A stretch of 64,000 bases of DNA, taken from assembly GCF_040545425.1 (NCBI RefSeq), contig NZ_JBEPLW010000014.1; one strand, 5' to 3'. Made by a program: the position numbers and the translations under genes. The notes below the pieces were generated by a model. The model was not told where the DNA came from and ran no database searches. It saw only the letters and a program-made list of their open reading frames with translations. Source of the stretch: Bhargavaea ullalensis (GTDB lineage: Bacteria; Bacillota; Bacilli; Bacillales_A; Planococcaceae). Below are positions 17,704 to 26,656 of this stretch, piece by piece. Position 1 is the first letter of the stretch. Every line of letters begins with the position of its first letter.

Positions 17704-17732
17704 AGAGGGGGCCATGCTCCCTCTTGTTTTTG
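17704..17732 (+). terminator. Terminator after icd
   Basis: AAGAGGG (17704-17710) pairs with CCCTCTT (17720-17726), then GTTTTTG. It may partly separate mdh from citZ-icd. Confidence 0.7.
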
Positions 17733-17802
17733 TATGCAGAAAAAAGCAACAGCCGCCGGACGAAAGGCAATCACGGCAATCACAACTGAAGGAGTGTTTT
17801 CG

Positions 17803-18741
17803 ATGGCAATGAAACGCAAGAAGATCTCTGTGATCGGATCGGGGTTCACGGGGGCGACGACGGCATTTCTGCTTGCGCAGAAAGAACTGGGCGATGTGGT
17901 TCTCGTTGATATTCCGAGCATGGACAACCCGACAAAGGGGAAGGCGCTTGACATGGCGGAAGCCGCGCCCGTGCAAGGATTCGATGCATCCATCACCGGA
18001 ACTTCCGACTATGCGGAGACGAAGGACTCCGACCTGGTCATCATCACCGCCGGCATGGCCAGAAAACCAGGCATGAGCCGCGACGATCTCGTGCAGACAA
18101 ACCAGAAGATCATAAAGGCTGTGACCGCCGATATTGTGAAGCACTCGCCAGACACGATTCTTTTGATCCTGACCAATCCGGTCGATGCGATGACTTACAC
18201 GGCGTTCAAAGAAAGCGGGTTCCCGAAAGAGCGGGTCATCGGACAGTCCGGCGTGCTCGACACCGCCCGGTTCAGGACGTTCGTGGCACAGGAGTTGAAT
18301 CTGTCGGTGAAGGACGTCACCGGTTTTGTGCTCGGCGGCCATGGGGATGACATGGTGCCGCTCGTCAGGTATTCCTATGCAGGCGGCATTCCGCTTGAAA
18401 ATCTGATTTCATCCGAGCGGCTGGATCAGATCGTAGAGCGTACGCGCAAAGGCGGTGCCGAAATCGTCAACCTCCTCGGCAGCGGATCGGCTTATTATGC
18501 ACCGGCCGCTTCGCTCGCCGAAATGGCAGAAGCGATTTTAAAAGACCAGAAGCGGGTACTCCCGTCGATCGCTTTCCTTGAAGGGGAATACGGGATGGAC
18601 GGCCTCTACCTCGGCGTCCCGACCGTCTTGGGCGCCGGCGGCATCGAAAAGATCATTGAACTGGAACTGACACCAGGTGAAAAGGAGGAACTCGAGAAAT
18701 CCGCGGATTCCGTCCGGAAAGTGATGGCCGTGCTCAAGTGA
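17803..18741 (+). CDS. mdh: Malate dehydrogenase
   Basis: A 312-residue NAD-dependent malate dehydrogenase of the lactate-dehydrogenase-like type, third gene of the TCA cluster. The Rossmann motif GSGFTGATTA is followed by an acidic residue in VLVDIPSM (NAD preference). Substrate residues appear in TAGMARKPGMSR, LTNPVDAMTY and GQSGVLDTARFR, and the catalytic histidine in GGHGDDMVP. ATG 17803 follows GAAGGAG; an open frame upstream is not supported. A strong terminator follows. Confidence 0.97.
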   Translation: MAMKRKKISVIGSGFTGATTAFLLAQKELGDVVLVDIPSMDNPTKGKALDMAEAAPVQGFDASITGTSDYAETKDSDLVIITAGMARKPGMSRDDLVQTNQKIIKAVTADIVKHSPDTILLILTNPVDAMTYTAFKESGFPKERVIGQSGVLDTARFRTFVAQELNLSVKDVTGFVLGGHGDDMVPLVRYSYAGGIPLENLISSERLDQIVERTRKGGAEIVNLLGSGSAYYAPAASLAEMAEAILKDQKRVLPSIAFLEGEYGMDGLYLGVPTVLGAGGIEKIIELELTPGEKEELEKSADSVRKVMAVLK

Positions 18742-18749
18742 AGGGGAGG

Positions 18750-18783
18750 TCCCCGTTCCGTTTGACGGAGCGGGGGCTTTTTT
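18750..18783 (+). terminator. Terminator after mdh
   Basis: CCCCGTTCCG pairs with CGGAGCGGGG across a TTTGA loop, then a T6 run. It closes the TCA cluster. Confidence 0.88.
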
Positions 18784-18872
18784 CATGCCTCTTTCCGTTT
18801 CCCGGATATGCCCGTGTTCTTTCCCTGCTTCCTCAAGAAGACGGATTAAAGAGGGAGGCTTTTGGGCGTGCA

Positions 18873-18881
18873 TGATATAAT
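18873..18881 (+). promoter_or_regulatory. Extended -10 promoter for the MaoC-phoPR operon
   Basis: TGATATAAT: TG plus one base ahead of a perfect TATAAT, with no clear -35. The start would fall near 18888, shortly before GTG 18912. Confidence 0.6.
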
Positions 18882-18911
18882 GAGAACATTAAGGGAAAAG
18901 GGGAGATCTCA

Positions 18912-19391
18912 GTGATATTCAACCGACGGCGAGTGAATGTCAGGCCGATCAGTGAGCTTGAAGAAGGCGAGTCGCTTAAAATTGTCGAAAAGATCGAAGA
19001 CCGGGACCTGCTGCTGTATCTGGGTCTCACCAATGACAGCAATCCGCTTTACATCCAACATGACTTCGCCCGTGCCGCCGGATATGATGAGCCGGTTGTA
19101 CCGGCGGTCATGTTGACGGGCATCGTCTTTTCCTCCATATCCAAGCATCTGCCCGGCCCGGGGGCTAGGATCACCGAGCAGTCGATCCGGTTTCCGGAAG
19201 CTGCCCGCCACGGGTCGACACTGACATTCCGCCTGGAGATCCTGTCGGTCCGGCAGGAAGCCGGCATCCTGCAGATCCGTGTTGAAGGGGAAGATGAAGA
19301 CGGGCGTTCCGTGATGGCAGGCGAGGTCAAAGTGGCGATTTCGTCCTCGCTCGAGGGAGAGACCGAGATCCCGGCACTGGGGGAGTCCTGA
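18912..19391 (+). CDS. MaoC-like hotdog protein upstream of phoP
   Basis: A 159-residue single-hotdog protein resembling (R)-specific enoyl-CoA hydratases and MaoC dehydratases. The hydratase motif appears as LTNDSNPLYIQHDFARAAG, so the position normally filled by the catalytic histidine of DxNPxH holds tyrosine; activity may be changed or lost. A conserved loop PVVPAVMLTGI follows. GTG 18912 has GGGGAGA seven bases upstream. Its TGA directly abuts the ATG of phoP and it shares the extended -10 promoter, so it is the first gene of a three-gene operon with phoPR. A link to phosphate control is inference only. Confidence 0.8.
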   Translation: MIFNRRRVNVRPISELEEGESLKIVEKIEDRDLLLYLGLTNDSNPLYIQHDFARAAGYDEPVVPAVMLTGIVFSSISKHLPGPGARITEQSIRFPEAARHGSTLTFRLEILSVRQEAGILQIRVEGEDEDGRSVMAGEVKVAISSSLEGETEIPALGES

Positions 19392-20108
19392 ATGACGGCT
19401 GCGAAAAAGATTCTGGTCGTCGACGACGAGCAGCCGATCCGGACCCTTCTCGAGTACAATCTGAAACAGGCCGGATTTGAAGTCATCCCCGCGGCGGACG
19501 GCCGGGAAGCGCTGGACAAGGCGGTGTCCGGGCAGCCGGATCTGATCATCCTCGACCTCATGCTTCCGAAGATGGACGGCATGGACGTCTGCAGGACGCT
19601 GCGGCAGCAACGGGTCGAAACGCCGATCATCATGCTCACCGCCAAATCGGACGAACTCGAAAAAGTGCTGGGACTTGAGCTCGGTGCAGACGACTACATG
19701 ACCAAGCCGTTCAGCCCGAGGGAAGTGGTGGCGAGGGTCAAAGCGGTTCTCAGGCGGAGCGGCCGTCAGCAGGCACTCCCTGATGCAGAGCAGGAAATCA
19801 TCCTGACGGCGGGGGGGCTGACTGTTTATCCAGACCGGTTCGAGGCATATAAATCGGGCAGGGAACTTGAATTCACGCCCAAGGAATTCGAACTGCTCGT
19901 CCACCTGATCACCAACCGGAACCGTGTGCTGTCACGCGACCAGCTGCTCAGCGCAGTCTGGAACTACGACTTTGCGGGAGACACGCGCATCGTCGACGTA
20001 CATATCAGCCACCTCCGCGACAAAATCGAGGAAAACACGAAAAAACCCGCCTTCATCAAGACGATCAGGGGAACCGGCTACAAGTTTGAGGGTCCCCCCG
20101 ACGCATGA
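19392..20108 (+). CDS. phoP: Response regulator PhoP, OmpR family
   Basis: A 238-residue response regulator. The receiver domain (about 1-120) has the acidic pair in VVDDEQ, the phosphoacceptor aspartate in IILDLMLPKMDG, threonine in IIMLTAK and lysine in DDYMTKPFSPRE. The C-terminal winged helix (about 140-235) ends with NYDFAGDTRIVDVHISHLR and GTGYKFEGP. Its position after mdh and before phoR and polA matches B. subtilis, supporting assignment as the phosphate-starvation regulator rather than a paralogue. Its TGA overlaps the phoR ATG by four bases. Confidence 0.94.
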   Translation: MTAAKKILVVDDEQPIRTLLEYNLKQAGFEVIPAADGREALDKAVSGQPDLIILDLMLPKMDGMDVCRTLRQQRVETPIIMLTAKSDELEKVLGLELGADDYMTKPFSPREVVARVKAVLRRSGRQQALPDAEQEIILTAGGLTVYPDRFEAYKSGRELEFTPKEFELLVHLITNRNRVLSRDQLLSAVWNYDFAGDTRIVDVHISHLRDKIEENTKKPAFIKTIRGTGYKFEGPPDA

Positions 20109-21640
20109 AACCGCTCAGAAAAAAGCTGTTTGTCTCTTTCCTGCTCATCATGGGGCTGACGCTAGCCGGCGTGCTGTTCGTCCTGGCCCAGCTCCTGCCG
20201 GTTTACCTGGACCATGAGGACGACCGGGCGGCGGAAGATCTGACGGAGCTGCTCGTCGACAAGGGCATCGTCCTGAACAAGGAGGAACAGGCCGAACTGA
20301 AAGAGCGGCTCTCCGGTGTTTCTCCCGAAACCGGGAACCGGCAGCCGCCGGTCGGTTTTTTGTCGATGCTGGCGGTGACATTCGCAGCAGCCTTCCTCGT
20401 GGCGGCGATGCTTTATTTCCGGATGACCGACCGTTATGTGCATCCCATTGACCTCGTGACCGATACGGCGCTTGAGCTGGCGAAAGGCAATTACCGGGCG
20501 CGTGCGGAATGGGGATCACCCGGCATGCAGGTCGGGCTCATTTCCGCCGTCAATGCGCTGGCGAGGAACCTGCAAGACATGGAGTCCATGAGGGAAACAG
20601 AATCCGAACGGCTTGAAACACTGATCGGCCACATGGGCAGCGGCCTCATCATGATCGGGCGGAGTTCCGAGATCGCCATGGCCAATTCATTTTTCCTCGA
20701 CCAATTCGGCCTGAAAGAAGGAGACCTGGTCGGCAGGAGCTATAAAGCGGTACAACTCCCTTCTGCGCTCGTCGGACTCATCGACGCGGTGCAGACCGAA
20801 GAAAAACCGAGGACGGAGCAGATGGACGTCGAACAAGGAGGCGGAATCGTCACGATGGCCGTATATGCGGCGCCGGTGATCAGCAGCCATGGCGGCTGGC
20901 TCGGCATCGTGGTCGTCATGCATGACATCACTGAGCTCATCCGGTTGGAGCGGGTCAGGAAGGACTTCGTCGCGAATGTGTCGCATGAGCTCAGGACGCC
21001 GGTCACATCAATCAAGGGGTTTTCGGAGACGCTGCTGGACGGCGCCGTACACGATCCAAAAACCGCCGTGCAATTCCTCGAGATCATTCACCGGGAAAGC
21101 GGCCGGCTTGAAGCGCTGATTGAAGACCTGCTCGATCTGTCGCGGATCGAAAAGGAAGGCTTCAGGCTGGAGCTGACGGATGTGAACGTCCACGGCGTCC
21201 TTCAGCAGGCCGTGCGGATCGTCTCCGGCAGGATGAAAGAGCGCGGGATGCAGCTTTTCCTGCATTGCCCGGAGAATCTGGAGGTGAAGGCCGACGAAAA
21301 CCGGCTCGTCCAGATTTTCGTCAATCTCGTGGTCAACGCGGTCGCCTATTCAAAGCCGGATACGGATATCCGGATCACCGCGGAGGCGTCCGGCGGCATG
21401 GCCCGAATCTCGGTCGAAGACCACGGGATCGGGATCCCGGAACAGGAATTGTCCAGGCTTTTCGAACGCTTTTACCGGGTGGACCGTGCCAGGAGCCGGG
21501 ATTCCGGTGGTACTGGCCTCGGGCTGGCCATCGTCAAACACCTTGTCGATCTGCACGGCGGCACGATCGGCGTGGAAAGCAGGCTCGGGGAAGGATCGGT
21601 CTTCACCGTCCGCATCCCGCTTGTCCGGCCGATGGAATAG
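20105..21640 (+). CDS. phoR: Sensor histidine kinase PhoR
   Basis: A 511-residue membrane kinase. A TM segment near residues 8-28, a short extracytoplasmic loop of about 50 residues and a second TM near 78-98 are followed by HAMP (RYVHPIDLVTDTALEL), a PAS domain (about 165-275), the H-box NVSHELRTPVTSIKGF near residue 293, and an ATPase domain with NLVVNAVAYS, DHGIGIP and GTGLGLAIVKH. The extracellular loop is much shorter than that of B. subtilis PhoR. ATG 20105 overlaps phoP. A very strong terminator follows. Confidence 0.93.
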   Translation: MKPLRKKLFVSFLLIMGLTLAGVLFVLAQLLPVYLDHEDDRAAEDLTELLVDKGIVLNKEEQAELKERLSGVSPETGNRQPPVGFLSMLAVTFAAAFLVAAMLYFRMTDRYVHPIDLVTDTALELAKGNYRARAEWGSPGMQVGLISAVNALARNLQDMESMRETESERLETLIGHMGSGLIMIGRSSEIAMANSFFLDQFGLKEGDLVGRSYKAVQLPSALVGLIDAVQTEEKPRTEQMDVEQGGGIVTMAVYAAPVISSHGGWLGIVVVMHDITELIRLERVRKDFVANVSHELRTPVTSIKGFSETLLDGAVHDPKTAVQFLEIIHRESGRLEALIEDLLDLSRIEKEGFRLELTDVNVHGVLQQAVRIVSGRMKERGMQLFLHCPENLEVKADENRLVQIFVNLVVNAVAYSKPDTDIRITAEASGGMARISVEDHGIGIPEQELSRLFERFYRVDRARSRDSGGTGLGLAIVKHLVDLHGGTIGVESRLGEGSVFTVRIPLVRPME

Positions 21641-21672
21641 GTTGGCCGACAGATCGGACGCTGCCGACAACA

Positions 21673-21716
21673 AGACGAGACCGCACCCGGCAAACGGGTC
21701 GGGTCTCGTCTTTTTC
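21673..21716 (+). terminator. Terminator after phoR
   Basis: AGACGAGACC and GGTCTCGTCT form the outer stem and ACCCG/CGGGT the inner stem, followed by TTTTT. Confidence 0.9.
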
Positions 21717-21824
21717 TTTGCCTCCCGGTTCCGCTTTCAGGGCCGCTGTTAAAATAAACGAAACCCCGGAGGCATGAGTTCCGTACATAGAGACATACAT
21801 AGAAACCTAGAAGGAGGGGCATTT

Positions 21825-22811
21825 ATGAGCGCGAAGCGCATTTTGACCATTGCCGGGATGGCGGTGGCCGCCGTCGTGGTGCTCGTCGTCCTGTTCACCA
21901 CCTGGTACACCGTAGATGAGGGAGAGCAGGCCGTGATCATCACTTTTGGAAAGGCCGATGAGACAGTGACCGATTCCGGCTTGAAGTTTAAACTCCCGTG
22001 GCCGGTCCAGTCTGTTGAAAAACTGTCCAAAGAGACGTATAGTACATCGTTCGGCTACAACCAAGACGAATCAGGAGAACTGATCTCCTATGACAAAGAA
22101 ACCAAAATGATTACAGGAGACGAATATATCGTCATTGCCGACCTTGTCGTACAATGGAAGATCACGGAGCCGGTGAAGTACTTGTTCAATTCGGAGAACC
22201 CGCGTGAGCTGCTGCACGACGCGACCGCAGCGTCCATCCGCTCGATCATCGGCTCTTCCCCGATCGACGACGCACTGACCGACGGCAAGGCGGAGATCGA
22301 GGCGGACACGAGGGATCTGCTTGCCGATCTTGTCGAACGCTATGACATCGGCATCGCCGTGCAGGGTGTGAAGCTCCAGGACGTCGAGCTTCCGAATGCC
22401 GAAGTACGGGACGCCTTCACAGCCGTCACCGACGCACGCGAAACGAAGAGCACGAAAATCAACCAGGCCCGAAAATACGAAAACCAGAAAAAGAACGAAG
22501 CGGCGGGTGAGCGGGATGCGGTTCTGTCCCGAGCGCAAGGGGATAAGACGGCGCGCATCGAACAGGCAAGCGGGGACGTGGCAGTGTTCGACAAGCTGTA
22601 CGCCGAATACAGCAACAACAAGGAAATCACCCGCGAACGGCTCATTCTCGAGACGCTCGAGCAGGTGCTGCCTGGTGCCAACCTTTACATCATGAATGAC
22701 GACGGCGGCACGATGAAATACTTGCCGTTGATCCCGGGGACCCAGCCGCCCCAGGCACCGGCACAAGAAGACACGGAGAAGAAGGAAGGAGGGGAAGGAA
22801 ATGGCCAATAA
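21825..22811 (+). CDS. hflK: HflK-like SPFH domain protein
   Basis: A 328-residue membrane-anchored SPFH/band 7 protein. A short N-terminus precedes one TM segment (about residues 5-27, rich in VAAVVVLVVLF), then the SPFH domain (TVDEGEQAVIITFGK onwards), a coiled-coil stretch (about 205-275) and a low-complexity PQAPAQEDTEKKEGG tail. In E. coli HflK and HflC form a cage around the FtsH protease. ATG 21825 follows AAGGAGGGG. Its end overlaps hflC by 11 bases, so the two are coupled. B. subtilis lacks this pair between phoR and polA. Confidence 0.88.
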   Translation: MSAKRILTIAGMAVAAVVVLVVLFTTWYTVDEGEQAVIITFGKADETVTDSGLKFKLPWPVQSVEKLSKETYSTSFGYNQDESGELISYDKETKMITGDEYIVIADLVVQWKITEPVKYLFNSENPRELLHDATAASIRSIIGSSPIDDALTDGKAEIEADTRDLLADLVERYDIGIAVQGVKLQDVELPNAEVRDAFTAVTDARETKSTKINQARKYENQKKNEAAGERDAVLSRAQGDKTARIEQASGDVAVFDKLYAEYSNNKEITRERLILETLEQVLPGANLYIMNDDGGTMKYLPLIPGTQPPQAPAQEDTEKKEGGEGNGQ

Positions 22812-23844
22812 CGATAATCCGTTCAAGAGCATCGAAGAGAAGTTCCTGGAACGACAGCGGGAACAGGAGAAAAAAAGAAAAGAAGGGCAAACGCGAAAGC
22901 GTTTCGGAGGCAAAAAGCCGGTCACGCCAAAAGAGCCGAAGAAGCCGATGAATCCTGAGGACCTTAAGAAATACATCAAGCCGGCCATCGGTCTGACGGT
23001 CATCTTCGCCCTTCTCCTCATCCTTCTGGCCAACGTGTACGTGGTCAAGGAAAACGAATACCGGGTTGTCCGCCAGTTCGGGGAAGTCGTCAAAATCGTC
23101 AATGAGCCCGGTGTCCGGTTCAAGGTGCCGTTCATCCAGAGCGTGTCCGCGCTGCCTAAAAACCAGATGGCGTACAACGTTTCGGAAGCCGAGATCACGA
23201 CCAAGGACAAAAAGAGGATGATTATCGACAATTATGCGATCTGGCGCATCACCGATCCGAAAAAGATGATCAACAACGCACGGAACATCGTGAACGCCGA
23301 GTCCCGGATGGAAGAGTATATTTACTCGGTCGTCCGTTCCGAATTCGGCCGCCTCGACTATGCCGACATCGTCAACGACAAGGATTCCTCGCGCGGCAAC
23401 CTGAACGACACCGTCACCGAGCGTGTCAATGAATTGCTGGAATCCGGCAACTTCGGAATTGCCGTTACCGATGTCCGGATGAAACGGATCGACCTGCCGC
23501 CGGAAAACGAGCAGTCGATCTACACCCGGATGATCTCCGAGCGCGAATCCACCGCACAGACCTACCTTTCGGAAGGGGACGCCGAGAAGCGGAGGATTGA
23601 AGCCGAAACCGACCGCGAAGTGCAGGAGCTTTTGGCGAAAGTCAAAAAAGACGCCGAAGTGATCCGGGCGGAAGGAGAGGCGGAAGCGGCCAAGATCTAC
23701 AACGGATCATTTTCAAAGGATCCTGAGTTTTATGAGCTGTATCGTACGCTCGAATCGTACAAAAAGACGATCGGGGATGAGACGATGATCATCCTGCCGT
23801 CCGATTCGCCGTACGCCCGCCTCTTGTCGGGATATCTCGACTGA
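22801..23844 (+). CDS. hflC: HflC-like SPFH domain protein
   Basis: A 347-residue partner of HflK. The N-terminal 60 residues are strongly charged (FLERQREQEKKRKEG), which is longer than in E. coli HflC. A single TM near residues 62-85 (LTVIFALLLILLANVYVV) is followed by an SPFH domain (ENEYRVVRQFGEVVKI) and an alanine/glutamate-rich helical region (EGEAEAAKIYNGSF) ending LLSGYLD, typical of HflC. ATG 22801 lies inside the end of hflK. A hairpin with a T-run at 23943 separates it from polA. Modulation of FtsH is inferred from the family. Confidence 0.9.
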   Translation: MANNDNPFKSIEEKFLERQREQEKKRKEGQTRKRFGGKKPVTPKEPKKPMNPEDLKKYIKPAIGLTVIFALLLILLANVYVVKENEYRVVRQFGEVVKIVNEPGVRFKVPFIQSVSALPKNQMAYNVSEAEITTKDKKRMIIDNYAIWRITDPKKMINNARNIVNAESRMEEYIYSVVRSEFGRLDYADIVNDKDSSRGNLNDTVTERVNELLESGNFGIAVTDVRMKRIDLPPENEQSIYTRMISERESTAQTYLSEGDAEKRRIEAETDREVQELLAKVKKDAEVIRAEGEAEAAKIYNGSFSKDPEFYELYRTLESYKKTIGDETMIILPSDSPYARLLSGYLD

Positions 23845-23942
23845 GCAAAGAAGGCCGTCGCGGCTTTCACCGATCTGCCCCTGTGGTAAGATGGTGAGAG
23901 ACGACGGCTTTATTTTATGGAAGAAAATCAAATCAGGGCAAG

Positions 23943-23983
23943 AGGATGCACCCGTCCGCAAAACGGGTGGGCAGCGTCCTTTT
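23943..23983 (+). terminator. Terminator between hflC and polA
   Basis: ACCCGT (23950-23955) pairs with ACGGGT (23963-23968), and AGGATGC (23943-23949) with GCGTCCT (23974-23980), then TTT. It ends just before the polA ribosome site. Confidence 0.7.
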
Positions 23984-24006
23984 CCCGGTGACGGGGGTTG
24001 ACCGAT

Positions 24007-26634
24007 ATGACGAAACGGAAAGTGCTGCTTCTCGACGGAAACAGCCTGGCGTACCGCGCCTTTTTCGCGCTTCCGCTGCTGACGAACGACCAGGGAGTCC
24101 ATACTAACGCCGTATACGGGTTCGCCATGATGCTACAGAAAATTCTTGAGGAGGAAAAACCGACTCATATGCTCGTTGCCTGGGATGCCGGGAAGACGAC
24201 GTTCCGTCATGAAACTTTCAAGGAATACAAAGGGGGCCGCCAAAAAACGCCGCCCGAACTGTCCGAACAGTTCCCGTATTTGCGGAAAATGCTGGATGCC
24301 TACCAGATCAGGCAGTATGAGCTCGAGTCCTACGAAGCGGATGACATCATCGGCACGCTGAGCCGTGAGGCCGGCAAAGACGGAGCCGAGACGGTCGTCA
24401 TTTCCGGGGACAAAGACCTCACTCAGCTGGCTTCCGGCGACGTGACCGTCTTCATCACCCGAAAAGGGATCACGGACATCGAACGGTACACACCGGAACA
24501 TGTGATGGAAAAGTACGGCCTGTCGCCAGAGCAGATCATCGATATGAAAGGCCTGATGGGCGACAGCTCAGACAATATTCCGGGCGTTCCGGGCGTCGGA
24601 GAAAAGACGGCGATCAAACTGCTGAAACAATTCGGCACCGTCGAAGGCGTCTATGAAGGCCTCGATCAAGTAAGCGGCAAAAAGCTCAAAGAAAAGCTCG
24701 AAGAAAATGAAGAGCTTGCAAAGATGAGCAAACAGCTCGCCACGATCAATACCGCATCTCCTGTCGAAGTGAAGATCGATGACCTGTCATACGGCGGTCC
24801 GGACAAAGATGAAATCGTGAAGATTTTTCAAGAGCTTAACTTCAAAACCTTGCTTGAAAAAGTGGATGCACCGGTTGCAGCAACCGAACCGCTGGAGGAC
24901 TTCGAGTGCCCGGTGGTGAGTGCGGCACCGGTATCGCTCTTGACCGACGGGGTGGCGATCCACCTGGAGCTGGCCGGCGAGCAGTACCACACTGCGGAGA
25001 TTCTTGGCCTGGCCCTGTCTGACGGGGAAGAGACGGTGTTTATTCCCGCGGGGGATGTGAAGGCGGATGAAAGGCTGTGCAGTTGGCTGAGCGATGAGTC
25101 GAATGCCAAGTGGTGCACCGATTCAAAGGCGGCGCTTGCCGCGCTGACGAGACTTGGAGTGGAGGCGGAAGGCATCGGATTCGACCTGCTGCTCGCCGCC
25201 TATATCGCCAATCCATCCGTTTCCCTGACCGACACGGCCTCCATCGCACGGGAGTTCGGCTGGACCGGAATCCCGACTGATGAATCCGTCTACGGGAAGG
25301 GCGCGCGCAAGGCGATTCCGGATGAAACGGCCGTCGCCGCCCACGCCGGCAGAAAGGCATTTGCCGTTTCCAAGCTGCGGGCAGTTGCCGAAGACAAGCT
25401 GAAGGCAAATGAGCAGGACGGGCTCTACCGGGAACTGGAGCTTCCGCTTGCCTCGATCCTCGGAAAGATGGAAGCGATCGGCGTCAAGGCAGACCGCGAC
25501 ACGCTTTTGGGAATCGGCGAAGACCTGTCCGGCAAGCTGGAGGCGATCGAGCGGGAGATCCATGAGATCGCCGGCGAAACATTTAATATCAACTCCACCA
25601 AGCAGCTCGGTTCCGTGCTGTTTGAGAAGCTGGGCCTTCCGGCGGTCAAAAAGACGAAAACCGGCTATTCCACCGCGGCGGACGTGCTTGAAAAGCTGGA
25701 GGGCCGCCATGAGATCATCCGGCATATCCTCGACTACCGTCAGCTCGGCAAGCTGAACTCGACCTATATCGAAGGCCTTCTGAAAGAGATTCATCCAGAC
25801 GGCAAGATCCATACGTATTATCAGCAGGCACTCACCCAGACGGGCCGGCTCAGTTCCACGAATCCGAATCTGCAGAATATCCCTGTCCGGATCGAGGAAG
25901 GGCGCAAGATCCGCAAGGCGTTCGTCCCTTCGGAGCCCGGCTGGATGATGTTCGCTGCCGACTACTCACAGATCGAACTGCGCGTGCTGGCCCATATGTC
26001 GGGTGACGAACGGCTTATCGAGGCATTCCGCGAGGGGGCGGACATCCACACAAGAACGGCGAGCGACGTTTTCCATGTTGCGCCGGATGAAGTGACATCG
26101 GACATGAGGCGTGCCGCGAAGGCGGTCAACTTCGGCATCGTCTACGGCATCAGCGACTACGGGCTTTCTCAGAGCCTGAATATCTCGAGGAAGGAAGCCG
26201 GCGAATTCATCGACCGCTACCTCGCGAGCTTCCCGGGTGTCAAGGCCTATATGGACAACGGTGTGGCCGAAGCGCGCAAGACCGGGTACGTCACGACGAT
26301 GCTCAACCGACGCCGGTATCTCCCGGACATCACGAGCTCGAACTTCAACCTCCGGAGCTTCGCGGAGCGGACGGCGATGAACACCCCGATCCAGGGCACT
26401 GCGGCCGACATCATCAAAAAGGCGATGATCATGATGGACGATCGGCTTGAGAAGGAAAACCTGCAGGCCCGCATGCTGCTCCAGGTGCACGACGAACTGA
26501 TCTTCGAGTGTCCGGAAGAAGAAATCGCCGTCCTCGAGAAAGTGGTGCCGGAGGTCATGGAATCCGCACTGGAGCTGAACGTGCCGCTCAAAGTGGAATC
26601 TGCCTCGGGGCCGACCTGGTACGATACGAAATAA
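24007..26634 (+). CDS. polA: DNA polymerase I
   Basis: An 875-residue polymerase for Okazaki fragment processing and repair. The N-terminal 5'-3' exonuclease (LLLDGNSLAYRAFFALP, SYEADDIIGT, KGLMGDSSDNIPGVPGVG) is intact. The middle exonuclease-like domain lacks the acidic DxE motif (VAIHLELAG), so proofreading is presumably absent, as in Geobacillus. The polymerase domain has TGRLSSTNPNLQNIPVR, ADYSQIELRVLAH, the O-helix RRAAKAVNFGIVYG and VHDELIFECP. I choose ATG 24007 (nine bases after GGGGG) over TTG 23998. mutM starts 22 bases downstream. Confidence 0.97.
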   Translation: MTKRKVLLLDGNSLAYRAFFALPLLTNDQGVHTNAVYGFAMMLQKILEEEKPTHMLVAWDAGKTTFRHETFKEYKGGRQKTPPELSEQFPYLRKMLDAYQIRQYELESYEADDIIGTLSREAGKDGAETVVISGDKDLTQLASGDVTVFITRKGITDIERYTPEHVMEKYGLSPEQIIDMKGLMGDSSDNIPGVPGVGEKTAIKLLKQFGTVEGVYEGLDQVSGKKLKEKLEENEELAKMSKQLATINTASPVEVKIDDLSYGGPDKDEIVKIFQELNFKTLLEKVDAPVAATEPLEDFECPVVSAAPVSLLTDGVAIHLELAGEQYHTAEILGLALSDGEETVFIPAGDVKADERLCSWLSDESNAKWCTDSKAALAALTRLGVEAEGIGFDLLLAAYIANPSVSLTDTASIAREFGWTGIPTDESVYGKGARKAIPDETAVAAHAGRKAFAVSKLRAVAEDKLKANEQDGLYRELELPLASILGKMEAIGVKADRDTLLGIGEDLSGKLEAIEREIHEIAGETFNINSTKQLGSVLFEKLGLPAVKKTKTGYSTAADVLEKLEGRHEIIRHILDYRQLGKLNSTYIEGLLKEIHPDGKIHTYYQQALTQTGRLSSTNPNLQNIPVRIEEGRKIRKAFVPSEPGWMMFAADYSQIELRVLAHMSGDERLIEAFREGADIHTRTASDVFHVAPDEVTSDMRRAAKAVNFGIVYGISDYGLSQSLNISRKEAGEFIDRYLASFPGVKAYMDNGVAEARKTGYVTTMLNRRRYLPDITSSNFNLRSFAERTAMNTPIQGTAADIIKKAMIMMDDRLEKENLQARMLLQVHDELIFECPEEEIAVLEKVVPEVMESALELNVPLKVESASGPTWYDTK

Positions 26635-26656
26635 TAGAGAAAGAAGATGAAGCAGG

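Noticed and set aside
16440..17996. 518-residue minus-strand frame over icd and mdh
   Set aside because: Antisense shadow spanning two genes and the intervening terminator.
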